In this document: positions 32,614 to 41,264 of the stretch, one piece after another
How positions within the stretch are numbered: position 1 is the stretch's first letter
Layout: each line of letters begins with the position of its first letter
Source of the DNA: Plastoroseomonas arctica
GTDB taxonomy: Bacteria; Pseudomonadota; Alphaproteobacteria; Acetobacterales; Acetobacteraceae
DNA length: 64,000 bases
Assembly: GCF_018128965.1 (NCBI RefSeq)
Contig: NZ_JAAEDH010000002.1
Span: forward strand, 124,001 to 188,000
Direction: 5' to 3'
Translations under genes and position numbers: made by a program
The notes under the pieces: generated by a model
Told to the model about the DNA's origin: nothing
The model's input: only the letters and a program-made list of their open reading frames with translations
The model's database searches: none

Positions 32614-34056
32614 TCACGCGAACTCCCTCGCGCCCAGGGTATTGCGCACACGTGCGACATCGACCCGCGTCTCGGCCGCGTCGCGCGCATCGCGCTCGAT
32701 GCGTTCGCGCAGGCGTTTGGCCGCCGAGATGCGCACGAGGAAGGGCTCGCGCTCTACCTCGGCATCCATCAGTGCGACGGCCGCATCATCCCAGGCGAGG
32801 CCCGCGCGCGCGGGCGTGGCGGCGACCTTGTCGAGGTCGGTGCCGAGCGGGATGATGTGGAACAGCGCGTCGAACAGCGCGTTGCAGTATTCCTGGATGA
32901 GGTAGGTCGCGCCGGCATAGCCCATGAAGGGCGTGCCGGTGGCGCGGCGGATGATGGCGCCGGGAAAACTCGCCGGGACGAAGACGGCGCGGCACTTCGA
33001 TTCCTGCGCGTACATGCGCTCGTTGAAGGAGCCGAACAGCACCAGCGGCGGCGTCTTGGCGATCGCCTCGCGGATGGCGGCGTTGTCCGGCTTCTCGCCG
33101 GGCTTGCGGCTGAAGGCGAAGGCGCAGGCGATGCCGAGCTCATCTTCGAAGAAGCGGCGGATGCCGCGCGCATGGGTCTCAACGGCCACGATCCCGAACG
33201 AGGCTGTGGCGAAGAAATCCTGTGTGACGGAGCGCCACAGATCCCAGATCGGCTTGATCGTGGTGTGCTTCTCGCGCTCGATGAAGGGCTGCGGGTCGAT
33301 GCCGGTGAGCTCGCCCAGCTTCTCGAGGAAATTGGTCGTCGCGAAGATGCCCAGCGGCGCCATCAGATAGGGCCGGTCCAGCGCCTCGCAGAGTTTGCGG
33401 CCGAATTCGCGATACATGCAGATGTTCACATCGGCATCGGGCAGGCGCGTGATGTCGTCCACATGGCTGCCCAGCGGGAAGACCATGTTGATCTCGCAGC
33501 CGATCCCCTCGACCAGGCGGCGGATCTCGGCGAGGTCCGAGGGCATGTTGAAGGTGCCGTAGATCGGCCCGATGATGTTCACGCGGGGCTTCACGCCCTC
33601 GGCGCGCGCGGGGCGGGGCTTGATCTTGGCGCGCTTGGCGCCGAATTCCGTCCACAGCCAGTTGATCGCGCGGTCGGCGGCCTGCCACTGGTCCTCGTCG
33701 ATGGTGCGCGGGATGAAGCGCTGGAGGTTGGTGCCCTCCGGCGTCACGCCGCCGCCGATCATCTCGGCGATGGAGCCGGTGACGACCACCGCCGGAAGCT
33801 CCGGATCCTGGGTGCCGGAGGCGCGCTTCATCGAGCCCTCGGTGCCAGTCTTCGACAGGCTGTCCTCATCCAGGCCCGTGACCACGATGGGCAGCTCATG
33901 CGGCGGCAGCGCGTCGGTGTAGTGCAGCACGGCGGTGACCGGCAGGTTCTCGCAGCCCACCGGCCCGTCGATGACGACACGCAGGCCGCGCACCGCCGAG
34001 AAGGCGTAGACCGCACCCCAGTAGCCACCCGCGCGATCGTGGTCGACGACGAGCAT
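32614..34056 (-). CDS. bchZ: Chlorophyllide a reductase subunit Z
   Basis: 480 aa. Nitrogenase-like beta-type subunit of chlorophyllide a oxidoreductase. Landmarks: [25 protein letters not shown] near 30 with the cluster Cys, [14 protein letters not shown] near 90, [34 protein letters not shown] near 165-200 and the later [23 protein letters not shown]. It forms a heterotetramer with BchY and receives electrons from BchX to reduce ring B. ATG 34056 directly follows the bchY stop. Confidence 0.95.
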   Translation of the reverse strand: MLVVDHDRAGGYWGAVYAFSAVRGLRVVIDGPVGCENLPVTAVLHYTDALPPHELPIVVTGLDEDSLSKTGTEGSMKRASGTQDPELPAVVVTGSIAEMIGGGVTPEGTNLQRFIPRTIDEDQWQAADRAINWLWTEFGAKRAKIKPRPARAEGVKPRVNIIGPIYGTFNMPSDLAEIRRLVEGIGCEINMVFPLGSHVDDITRLPDADVNICMYREFGRKLCEALDRPYLMAPLGIFATTNFLEKLGELTGIDPQPFIEREKHTTIKPIWDLWRSVTQDFFATASFGIVAVETHARGIRRFFEDELGIACAFAFSRKPGEKPDNAAIREAIAKTPPLVLFGSFNERMYAQESKCRAVFVPASFPGAIIRRATGTPFMGYAGATYLIQEYCNALFDALFHIIPLGTDLDKVAATPARAGLAWDDAAVALMDAEVEREPFLVRISAAKRLRERIERDARDAAETRVDVARVRNTLGAREFA

Positions 34057-35559
34057 CTAGGTCCCCACCGCTTCGAGGGCTTTTGCCTGTGCCGCGCGCA
34101 GCTTCTTCTGGCGCTCGCGGAAGCCGGGCGGATCGACGGGCTTGCCGGCAAAACCATAGCCGGCGCCATCGGGCGTGCCGACGCCGCTGAAAAAGCTGAC
34201 CATGCGCGAGAAGCGCTCGCGGCCCTTCGTCTGCGCCGCGACGATCGCTGCCATGGAGCCGGCACCCATCATCCCGAACAGCGGCCGCGCGCTGACCATG
34301 TTCGTGAAGTAGAGCGCGGGAATGCCGAGCTCCTTCGCCTTCTGCACCAGCGGCGTGGTGCCGAGTGCGAGGTCCGGCTTCGCATCCATCATCGCCGCGC
34401 AATCCTGCTCGAGCGAGGCGCGGTACTGCACATGCGTCCCCCTCGCTTCGAGCCATTCGCGATCCGCGTTGCTCCATTCCGTGCGCGGGCAGGCGGTGCC
34501 GACATAAGGCACCTCCGCGCCGGCCTCGATGAGCAGGCGCGCGACCAGAAGCTCGCTGCCCTCATAGCCGGAGACGGTGATCCGCGCCTTGATCGGGTTC
34601 GCCGCCATGGCAGCGGCGATGGCCGGCAGCGCGCGCGCCTTGGCGGCGTCGATGAGGTCCGACGAGACACCGGCGGAGCGGCCGATGGCATCCAGCCAGG
34701 CGGCAGTGCCTTCGACGCCCACCGGGCCGGAGCCCACGATCGGGCGGCCGGCGGCGGTGAATTCGCGCAGGCTCGCGGTGTAGAAGGGGTGCACGGCGGC
34801 AACCGTCACGCAGTCCAGCGCGGCGTAGAGGTCGCGCCATTCGCGCGCCGGCGTCTGCGGCGCGACGGTGAGACCCATCGGTGCGAGCAGCATGCCGATG
34901 CCGACCGGATCGGCGGGGAAGAGTTCACCGACCAGGGCGATGCTGCGCTCGCCTTCGACATATTTCGTGGGCCGCGCGACGGGGCCGGATTCCGCCTCGG
35001 TGCGCGCGTAGCGGAGCATCGCACCCGCAAGCACATCCTTGGCCTCGGCATGAGTCGGCACGCCAAAGCCCGGCACGTCGATGCCGATGATGCGCACGCC
35101 GTCGATCTGCTTGGGCAGCAGGTCCAGCGGGACACCTGATGCGGTCGGGACGCAGAGATTGATGACGACGACGGCGTCGTAATCCTCGGGCTTGGCGGTG
35201 AGCTGCACCGCCTCGCGGATATCCTCGAACAGCTTCCCGGTGACGAGCGTCTCGGAGTTGAAGGGCACGTAGCCGACGCTGCGTTTCGCGCCGTAGAAGT
35301 GGGAGGTGAAGGTCAGCCCATAGACGCAGCAGGCCGAGCCCGAGAGGATCGTCGCCACGCGCCGCATCCGCAGGCCCACGCGCAGCGATCCGAAGGCCGG
35401 GCACATGGATTGCGGCTGGTCATGCGGGCCGCGCGGATAATCCTTGGTCAGCCGATCCATCGTCGCGGATTTGCCCGCCGCACGCGCGGCCGCGTCCATC
35501 GTCTCGCGGCCGCCATGGCAGCCGGCGCCGGTATCGGGCGGAGGGAGGGCCCCGTCCAT
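34057..35559 (-). CDS. bchY: Chlorophyllide a reductase subunit Y
   Basis: 500 aa from ATG 35559, which shares a base with the bchX stop (TGATG). Features: SMCPAFGSLRVGLRMRRVATILSGSACCVYGLTFTSHFYGAKRSVGYVPF near 50-100 with cluster Cys residues, VVINLCVPTASGVPLDLLP near 155, and ITVSGYEGSELLVARLLIEAGAEVPYVGTACP near 330. BchY with BchZ carries the [4Fe-4S] cluster and the substrate site. Longer readings into bchX are rejected. Confidence 0.95.
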   Translation of the reverse strand: MDGALPPPDTGAGCHGGRETMDAAARAAGKSATMDRLTKDYPRGPHDQPQSMCPAFGSLRVGLRMRRVATILSGSACCVYGLTFTSHFYGAKRSVGYVPFNSETLVTGKLFEDIREAVQLTAKPEDYDAVVVINLCVPTASGVPLDLLPKQIDGVRIIGIDVPGFGVPTHAEAKDVLAGAMLRYARTEAESGPVARPTKYVEGERSIALVGELFPADPVGIGMLLAPMGLTVAPQTPAREWRDLYAALDCVTVAAVHPFYTASLREFTAAGRPIVGSGPVGVEGTAAWLDAIGRSAGVSSDLIDAAKARALPAIAAAMAANPIKARITVSGYEGSELLVARLLIEAGAEVPYVGTACPRTEWSNADREWLEARGTHVQYRASLEQDCAAMMDAKPDLALGTTPLVQKAKELGIPALYFTNMVSARPLFGMMGAGSMAAIVAAQTKGRERFSRMVSFFSGVGTPDGAGYGFAGKPVDPPGFRERQKKLRAAQAKALEAVGT

Positions 35560-36557
35560 CACGCGCCCTCGTACTGCACTTCGAGCGTGGGCTTCGTGAT
35601 CACCACGCCGGCGCACATGTCTTCCATCGTCGCGGGGTCGAGCACCACGCCCCGGCCGACCGCATCGCCCTTGAACAGGCCGAGGAGATTGTCGTGCGTC
35701 AGCGGCTTCGGCCGCACCGGCGGGGCGATGGCGACCTGCTCCGCCAGCTCCTCGAACACGCTCGCCCAGGGGCTGCCAGGCGTTCCGATGATTTCGTAAT
35801 TCGCACTCTTGCGGCGGATGTCGTCATCGGCGGGGATCGCGGAGAGGATCGGGATGCCGACAGCTTCGGCGAAAGCGTGCGCCTCGCCGGTGCCGTCATC
35901 CTTGTTGATGACCATCCCCGCCACGCCGACATTGCCGCCCAGCTTCTTGAAATACTCGACCGCCGAGCAGACGTTGTTCGCGACATAGAGCGATTGCAGG
36001 TCGTTGGAGGCGACCACGATCACCTTCTGGCACATGTCCCGCGCGATCGGCAGGCCGAAGCCGCCGCAGACCACGTCGCCCAGGAAGTCGAGCAGGACGT
36101 AATCGAACCCCCACTCGTGGAAGCCCAGCTTCTCGAGCAGCTCGAAGCCATGGATGATGCCGCGCCCGCCGCAGCCGCGGCCCACTTCCGGGCCACCCAG
36201 CTCCATCGCGAAGACGCCGTCGCGCTTGAAGCAGACATCGCCGATCTGCACCTGCTCGCCGGCGGCCTTCTTCTTCGAGGAGGTCTCGATGATGGTGGGG
36301 CAGGAGCGGCCGCCGAACAGCAGCGAGGTCGTGTCGGATTTCGGGTCGCAGCCGATGAGCAGCACGCGCTTGCCCTGCTGCGCCATCATGTAGCTGAGGT
36401 TGGCGAGCGTGAAGGACTTGCCGATGCCGCCCTTGCCGTAGATGGCGATGACCTGGGTCTCTTTCTTCACCGGACCCGTGTGCACGGCGTCGGGCTCGAT
36501 CGAGGCCTCGGCGCGCAACGCATCCTGCATGGAATTCTGTCCCGGAATCGCGTTCAT
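35559..36557 (-). CDS. bchX: Chlorophyllide a reductase iron protein, subunit X
   Basis: 332 aa, NifH-like ATPase. Walker A AIYGKGGIGKSFTLANLSYMMA near 40, CDPKSDTTSLLFGG near 70, the inter-subunit [4Fe-4S] Cys in GPEVGRGCGGRGIIHGFELL and DFLGDVVCGGFGLPIARDM. It transfers electrons in an ATP-dependent way to BchYZ for the second ring reduction leading to bacteriochlorophyll a. ATG 36557 overlaps the bchC stop (ATGA). Confidence 0.96.
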   Translation of the reverse strand: MNAIPGQNSMQDALRAEASIEPDAVHTGPVKKETQVIAIYGKGGIGKSFTLANLSYMMAQQGKRVLLIGCDPKSDTTSLLFGGRSCPTIIETSSKKKAAGEQVQIGDVCFKRDGVFAMELGGPEVGRGCGGRGIIHGFELLEKLGFHEWGFDYVLLDFLGDVVCGGFGLPIARDMCQKVIVVASNDLQSLYVANNVCSAVEYFKKLGGNVGVAGMVINKDDGTGEAHAFAEAVGIPILSAIPADDDIRRKSANYEIIGTPGSPWASVFEELAEQVAIAPPVRPKPLTHDNLLGLFKGDAVGRGVVLDPATMEDMCAGVVITKPTLEVQYEGA

Positions 36558-37486
36558 GGCATGTCTCTCCAATCCAGGATCATCTTCAGGCAGGCGGGGT
36601 CTTCGAAGGCGGTGCGGTAGGCGCCGGCGGCGTCGGAGGCCGGCACGCGATGCGTGATCAGGCCATCGAGCGAGAGGGCTCCGCGGTCGAGCAGCGCCGT
36701 CACCGTGACCAGGTCGGCGGGCTGCCATTCGGCGGCGATGCGGATGCGCGCCTCGCGCATGAAGGCGGGCGGGAACGAGAAGCTGAGCGGCGCGGAATAG
36801 AAGCCCGCGAGGATGATCTCGCCGCCGGGCGCGAGCCGCGCGATCTGGGTGTCGAGCGCATCGGGCGAACCGCTCACGTCGCAGATGCAGCGGTAGTTGC
36901 GGCGCTCATCCTTGGCAGGGTCGATCACGCTGTAGCCGATGGCACCCTCGGCGCGCGCCGGGTTCACTTCCCAAACGGTGGGTGCCGGGGCGCCATGGGC
37001 GACGACCAAGCGCGCGATCAGGCGGCCGAGCACGCCGTGGCCCACGATGAGGTCCGGCATACCCGGCGCGATCGCGTGCTGCGCTGTCGCGGCGAGTGCG
37101 AGCAGCACGCCGGCATCGCCGAGCGACTCGGCGATGGGCGTCGCCCGCGCGCCGGGCAGGATCACCCGCTGCGCCGCGCCGCCGAACAAGCCGCGCACAT
37201 CCGAAAAACCCTTGGAGCCGGGGACGAAGACGCGCTCGCCCACCTGGCGGCCCGAATCGCTGCCGGCCTCGCGCACCCGGCCGACCGTCTCGTAGCCGGG
37301 CACCAGCGGGTAGCCCATGCCGGGGAACATCGGCATCTTGCCGGTCCAGAGCAGCCGCTCCGTTCCGGTGCTGATGCCGCTCCACTCGACATCGACCACG
37401 ACATCCGCCGCACCGGGTTCGGCGAGCGTGACGCGGGCGAGTTCGAGCTGTTCGGGCTCCCTCAAAACGACGGCAACGGTATTCAT
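36554..37486 (-). CDS. bchC: 2-desacetyl-2-hydroxyethyl bacteriochlorophyllide a dehydrogenase
   Basis: 310 aa MDR-type dehydrogenase. N-terminal part has VLREPEQLELARVTLAEPG, VEWSGISTGTERLLWTGKMP and GYPLVPGYETVGRV. The Rossmann part is degenerate relative to zinc dehydrogenases (LIVGHGVLGRLIARLVVAHGAPAPTVWEVNPARAEGA). It oxidises the C3 hydroxyethyl to the acetyl group. First gene of the bch-puf operon, preceded by two PpsR-type palindromes. Confidence 0.93.
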   Translation of the reverse strand: MNTVAVVLREPEQLELARVTLAEPGAADVVVDVEWSGISTGTERLLWTGKMPMFPGMGYPLVPGYETVGRVREAGSDSGRQVGERVFVPGSKGFSDVRGLFGGAAQRVILPGARATPIAESLGDAGVLLALAATAQHAIAPGMPDLIVGHGVLGRLIARLVVAHGAPAPTVWEVNPARAEGAIGYSVIDPAKDERRNYRCICDVSGSPDALDTQIARLAPGGEIILAGFYSAPLSFSFPPAFMREARIRIAAEWQPADLVTVTALLDRGALSLDGLITHRVPASDAAGAYRTAFEDPACLKMILDWRDMP

Positions 37487-37509
37487 CTGGGCCTTTCTGC
37501 GCCTCGGTA

Positions 37510-37527
37510 TGTCAGTCTAAACGGACA
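37510..37527. promoter_or_regulatory. PpsR/CrtJ-type site 1 upstream of bchC
   Basis: TGTCAGTCTAAACGGACA fits TGT-N12-ACA exactly. It lies 24-41 bp before the bchC ATG, on the core promoter. Eight bp separate it from site 2, the spacing reported for cooperative CrtJ binding at the R. capsulatus bchC promoter. Confidence 0.75.
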
Positions 37528-37535
37528 GTCCAATG

Positions 37536-37553
37536 TGTCAAACGAAACTGACG
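37536..37553. promoter_or_regulatory. PpsR/CrtJ-type site 2 upstream of bchC
   Basis: TGTCAAACGAAACTGACG matches TGT-N12-ACA at all but the last base (ACG). It shares TGTCA with site 1 and lies 8 bp further from bchC, just before the crtF stop. Confidence 0.6.
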
Positions 37554-37560
37554 CATTCTG

Positions 37561-38724
37561 TCAGGCTTTCAATTTTTCAGCGACGAGAAGGCCGGTGACC
37601 AAGGGCGTTGCGGTCGTGATCTGGCGACCTGACACGAAGCCGGCGTCGCGCAGCATGGCCAAAAGCTCCGCGGCGCGGCGCGGCCGGCCGCTGCCCATGG
37701 CGCGCAGATAGAAGCCGAAATAGGCATCGCCCATCGCCTCGGCGCCGCGCGTGCCGGCCATCGGCTCGGCCAGGATCAGCGTCCCGCCCGGCGGCAGCGC
37801 GCGGTGCGCGGCGGCCAGGATCAGCCGCACGGCGGCGTCGTCATGGTCGTGGATCACCCGCACCAGGGAGATCGCGTCGGCACCTTCGGGCAGGGCATCG
37901 GCGCGGAAATCCCCGCCGAAGGTGGATGTGCGCGCCGCCAGCCCGGCCGCTGCGAATCGGGCGCGGGCGCGCTCCGCGACGCCCGGCAGGTCGAACAGCA
38001 TCAGGCGCAGCGCGGGGGCTCGGGCGGCGGCGGCGATCAGGAAGGCGCCCTCGCCGCCGCCCACATCGAGCAGGCAGGCGAAGCGGCGGATGTCCAGCGC
38101 ATCGAGCACTTCGGCCGCGACTAGCGGCTGCGACGCCGCCATCAGGCCTGAATAGGCCGCGACCTTGTTCTTGCCGAGCGCGCCGGGCGTTTCGGACTGG
38201 GCATAGGCCCAGTAGCCCGCGAGCGATTGCCCGCCGCGCGCGCCGCGCAGCATCGCCACGGGGTCGGTCAGGTCGGCGTAGAGCATGGCGTGGTGCTCGA
38301 CCATGCCGGCCAGCGCGGCATTGCCGACCATCACCGCGCCGCGCAGGCCGAGGCCCCAGCGGCCGCCGCTGCGCTGGCCGTACAGACCGAGTGCGGCGCC
38401 GGCGGAGAGAAGCTGTTCCGCCGCATCCTCGGGAAGGTCCACCCGCCGCGCGATCTCGGCGGTGGCGAGCGGCCCCGCAGCGAGCAGGTCAAAAAGACCC
38501 AGCCGCACCGAGGCGAGCATCACCTGCGAATAGACGAAGCCCGCGATCAGGTCGAACAGGCCGCGCGCCTGGGCGCGGGCGACGCCGCGCGTCAGCGGAA
38601 AGCGCGCCACCGCCTGGCGGAATCCCGGACGCGCCACCACCCGGTCGCGCCAGGCGAGAAAGCGGTCGCGCAGCGTCGCGCTCTCCTCCAGCGGCACGGG
38701 CCCGGTGTCGGCGGCGGCACTCAC
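37561..38724 (-). CDS. crtF: Hydroxyneurosporene/spheroidene O-methyltransferase
   Basis: 387 aa from GTG 38724, whose GTGA overlaps the crtE stop. N-terminal helical dimerisation region (~50-150, including LFDLIAGFVYSQVMLASVRLGLFDLL), then the SAM-binding CLLDVGGGEGAFLIAAAARAP near 210 and AISLVRVIHDHDDAAVRLILAAAHRAL near 290 with the general-base His/Asp. It O-methylates the C1-hydroxyl of carotenoids in the spirilloxanthin/spheroidene pathway. crtE-crtF precede bchC as in other purple bacteria. Confidence 0.92.
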   Translation of the reverse strand: MSAAADTGPVPLEESATLRDRFLAWRDRVVARPGFRQAVARFPLTRGVARAQARGLFDLIAGFVYSQVMLASVRLGLFDLLAAGPLATAEIARRVDLPEDAAEQLLSAGAALGLYGQRSGGRWGLGLRGAVMVGNAALAGMVEHHAMLYADLTDPVAMLRGARGGQSLAGYWAYAQSETPGALGKNKVAAYSGLMAASQPLVAAEVLDALDIRRFACLLDVGGGEGAFLIAAAARAPALRLMLFDLPGVAERARARFAAAGLAARTSTFGGDFRADALPEGADAISLVRVIHDHDDAAVRLILAAAHRALPPGGTLILAEPMAGTRGAEAMGDAYFGFYLRAMGSGRPRRAAELLAMLRDAGFVSGRQITTATPLVTGLLVAEKLKA

Positions 38725-39587
38725 GCGGCGCTGGCCGCCAATTCCTTGGGCACCAGGCGCTTGGCCTCCAGCGCGATCAGGGCGCGGAGATCGCCGGCAC
38801 CCGGGCAGGGCGGAATGGCGGCGATGGCGGCGCGGGTGAGGCCTTCAAGCCGCGCCATCGCCCCATGCAGGCCGAGCTCGCGCACGGCACTGGGGCGGTG
38901 CAGTTTTTCGTCCTGGCCGGTCGGCTTGCCCAGCACGTCGGCGCTACCGAAGGCGTCGCCGATATCGTCGGCCACCTGGTAGGCCTCGCCCAGCCGCTCG
39001 CCGAGCAGCATCCAGGGGGCGTCGTCGAGGCCGGCGGCGGCCGCACCCGCGGCAGTGGCGGCGGAGAAGAGCGCGGCCGTCTTGGCGCGCTGGTACTGCG
39101 CAAGGTCGGCCACATCCTCGCATTCCCAGGCCTGGCCGGCGACGATGCCGTTGGGGGAGCCCACGGCCTCGGCCACGATGCGGATCAGCGCGATGCCGCG
39201 CGCCGGCGCCCGCTTCGTGGCCAGGGCCAGCTGCTGGAAGGCGAGCACGATCAGCCCGTCGCCGGCGAGCAGCGCCAGCGGTTCGCCATGAGCGCGGTGG
39301 ACCGAGGGTCGGCCGCGGCGGGTGGCGGCATCATCGAAGCAGGGCATGTCGTCATGCACGAGCGAGGCGCAGTGCAGCAGCTCGATCGCGACGGCCGCGG
39401 CATCGGCCAGGCCCGGCTCGGCACCGCAGGCGGCGGCGGTGGCCAGGCACAGGCGCGGGCGCACCCGGGCGCCCCCGGGGAAGACCGCGTGCTGCATGGC
39501 GCGGGCGAGGCGGGGTGGGCCGGACGTGCCGCCGCCCATCGCCAACGCCGCAGCCAGCGCCTTCTCGATGCGTTTCGCTGCGTCCAT
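38721..39587 (-). CDS. crtE: Geranylgeranyl diphosphate synthase
   Basis: 288 aa. ATG 39587 has GGGAGG 9 nt upstream; ATG 39647 would overlap a PpsR palindrome and is rejected. Trans-prenyltransferase motifs: HDDMPCFDDAATRRGRPSVH near 78 (first Asp-rich motif) and YQVADDIGDAFG near 210 (second). It condenses IPP onto allylic diphosphates to make C20-PP, feeding both carotenoids and the phytol/geranylgeraniol tail of bacteriochlorophyll. First gene of the leftward transcript. Confidence 0.92.
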   Translation of the reverse strand: MDAAKRIEKALAAALAMGGGTSGPPRLARAMQHAVFPGGARVRPRLCLATAAACGAEPGLADAAAVAIELLHCASLVHDDMPCFDDAATRRGRPSVHRAHGEPLALLAGDGLIVLAFQQLALATKRAPARGIALIRIVAEAVGSPNGIVAGQAWECEDVADLAQYQRAKTAALFSAATAAGAAAAGLDDAPWMLLGERLGEAYQVADDIGDAFGSADVLGKPTGQDEKLHRPSAVRELGLHGAMARLEGLTRAAIAAIPPCPGAGDLRALIALEAKRLVPKELAASAA

Positions 39588-39641
39588 TCCGGGAGCCTCC
39601 CCTCGCGCTTGGAGGGATAGGCTAGCAACGCCCATCATGAC

Positions 39642-39659
39642 TGTCATCTGAATTAGACA
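39642..39659. promoter_or_regulatory. PpsR/CrtJ-type site near crtE
   Basis: TGTCATCTGAATTAGACA fits TGT-N12-ACA exactly; it lies 55-72 bp before the crtE ATG. With the crtD-proximal site it brackets the divergent crtE/crtD promoter region. Confidence 0.78.
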
Positions 39660-39732
39660 CTTTGCGTGTCATACCGGTTACCGCTATCGAGCCAATCATA
39701 TCAACCAGTTGCACAGGGCGCCTCCAACAATC

Positions 39733-39750
39733 TGTCTAACATTCTTGACA
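39733..39750. promoter_or_regulatory. PpsR/CrtJ-type site near crtD
   Basis: TGTCTAACATTCTTGACA fits TGT-N12-ACA exactly and lies 30-47 bp before the crtD ATG. The two sites are separated by 73 bp, a distant pair of the kind linked to DNA looping by CrtJ at carotenoid promoters. Confidence 0.78.
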
Positions 39751-39779
39751 GTTTTGGCGCGCTCGCCCTTATCTCGCCC

Positions 39780-41264
39780 ATGCCGTGGCACCCGAAAACC
39801 ATCGCGATCATCGGCGCCGGCATGGGTGGGCTCGCCGCCGCCATCGACCTTGCCGGGCGCGGCGTCGCGGTGACCCTGCTTGAGAGTGCGCCCGGCCCAG
39901 GCGGCAAGGTCAGCGAAACTCGCTTGCCGACCGCGACGCTCGACTCCGGCGCTTCGGCGATCACCCTGCGCTGGGTGTTCGACGCACTGTTCGACGAGGC
40001 CGGCAGCAGCCTCGACGCGCATGTCACGCTGGAGCCGGCAGCACTGCTCGCCCGCCACAGCTGGGGACCCGGCGCCCATCTGGACCTGTTCGCAGACCCC
40101 AAGGCCTCGGCCGACGCAATCGGCGCCTTCGCCGGCCCGGCCGAGGCGCGCGGCTATCTCGTCTTCGTCGAGCGCGCCCGGCGCACCTATGCGGCGCTGG
40201 AGCAGCACTACATCCGCGCACAGCGCCCGACCGCGATGGGGCTCATGGCCAAGGCAGGCGTGACGCGCCTGCTCGCAACCTCGCCCTTCGCCACGCTGTG
40301 GGACGCTTTGGGCGACCACTTCGCCGATCCTCGCCTGCGCCAGCTCTTCGCCCGCTACGCCAGCTATGTTGGCTCCTCGCCGCTTTTGGCACCCGCCACG
40401 CTGATGCTGGTGGCCGATGTCGAGCGGCAGGGCGTCTGGCGCATCCGCGGCGGCATCATGCGGCTGGTCGAGGCGATGGCCGCCCTTGCCGCCGAGGCCG
40501 GCGCGACACTTCGCTACGGCGCCGAGGTGACCGATATCCGCGTCGAGCAGGGGCGCGCCGCCGGCGTGGTCCTGGCCGGGGGCGAGCAGATTGCCGCTGA
40601 CGCCGTCATCGCCAATGCCGATGCTGCCGCGATCGGTGCCGGGCGGCTGGGGGACGCGGCCGCCCGCGCCGTCCCTGCCCTGCCCGCCAATCGGCGCTCC
40701 TTCTCCGCCATCACCTGGGCCATGCACACCCGCACCTCCGGCTTTCCCCTGGCGCGCGAGAGCGTGTTCCTCGCCCCAGACCCCACTGCCGAATTCGCGC
40801 AGATCCATCACCGCGGCCGGCTGCCCGCGATCTCCAGCGTGCATCTCTCCGCCCCGGATCGCGACGATTCCGGCGCCGCACCCGACGGCCCCGAGCGCCT
40901 GCTGGCTTTGGTCAGCGCCCCCGCGCGGGAGGATCAGCGCCCGCTCGACGCTGCCGCCATCGCCGCCTGCGGAGACGCCGCCTTCGCCCGCCTGCGCGCA
41001 TGCGGCCTCGACCTCGACGCGACGCCCGAACAGGCCCGAATCACCACCCCCGCCGATTTCGCGCGCCGTTATCCAGGGACCGGCGGCGCGCTCTACGGCC
41101 AGGCGGTGCATGGCTGGCAGGCCACCTTCCAGCGGCCCGGCGCCCGCACCGCACTGCCCGGTTTCCTGCTCGCCGGCGGCGGCACACACCCCGGCGCCGG
41201 CGTCGCGATGGCAGCCCTGTCCGGCCGTCTCGCCGCCGCCGCCGCACTCGAGGATCGCCCATGA
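39780..41264 (+). CDS. crtD: Methoxyneurosporene/hydroxyneurosporene desaturase
   Basis: 494 aa FAD-dependent carotenoid 3,4-desaturase. ATG 39780 gives MPWHPKTIAIIGAGMGGLAAAIDLAGRG, the dinucleotide fold; an upstream in-frame extension (39666) crosses the PpsR region. FAD-proximal GPGGKVSETRLPTATLDSGASAITLRWVFDALF near 45-80; C-terminal GALYGQAVHGWQATFQRPGARTALPGFLLAGGGTHPGAGVAMAALSGRLAAAA, the family closing motif. Divergent from crtE; translationally coupled to crtC. Confidence 0.92.
   Translation: MPWHPKTIAIIGAGMGGLAAAIDLAGRGVAVTLLESAPGPGGKVSETRLPTATLDSGASAITLRWVFDALFDEAGSSLDAHVTLEPAALLARHSWGPGAHLDLFADPKASADAIGAFAGPAEARGYLVFVERARRTYAALEQHYIRAQRPTAMGLMAKAGVTRLLATSPFATLWDALGDHFADPRLRQLFARYASYVGSSPLLAPATLMLVADVERQGVWRIRGGIMRLVEAMAALAAEAGATLRYGAEVTDIRVEQGRAAGVVLAGGEQIAADAVIANADAAAIGAGRLGDAAARAVPALPANRRSFSAITWAMHTRTSGFPLARESVFLAPDPTAEFAQIHHRGRLPAISSVHLSAPDRDDSGAAPDGPERLLALVSAPAREDQRPLDAAAIAACGDAAFARLRACGLDLDATPEQARITTPADFARRYPGTGGALYGQAVHGWQATFQRPGARTALPGFLLAGGGTHPGAGVAMAALSGRLAAAAALEDRP

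Noticed and set aside
32508-32690. 60-codon minus-strand frame as pufQ
   Set aside because: It overlaps the 3' end of bchZ, is Arg/Pro-rich and lacks a transmembrane helix, whereas PufQ is about 74 aa with one.
32578-35139. 853-codon plus-strand frame opposite bchZ/bchY
   Set aside because: It is antisense to two clearly recognised genes and shows only Arg/Gly/Ala/Asp-rich composition, as expected of a high-GC shadow frame.
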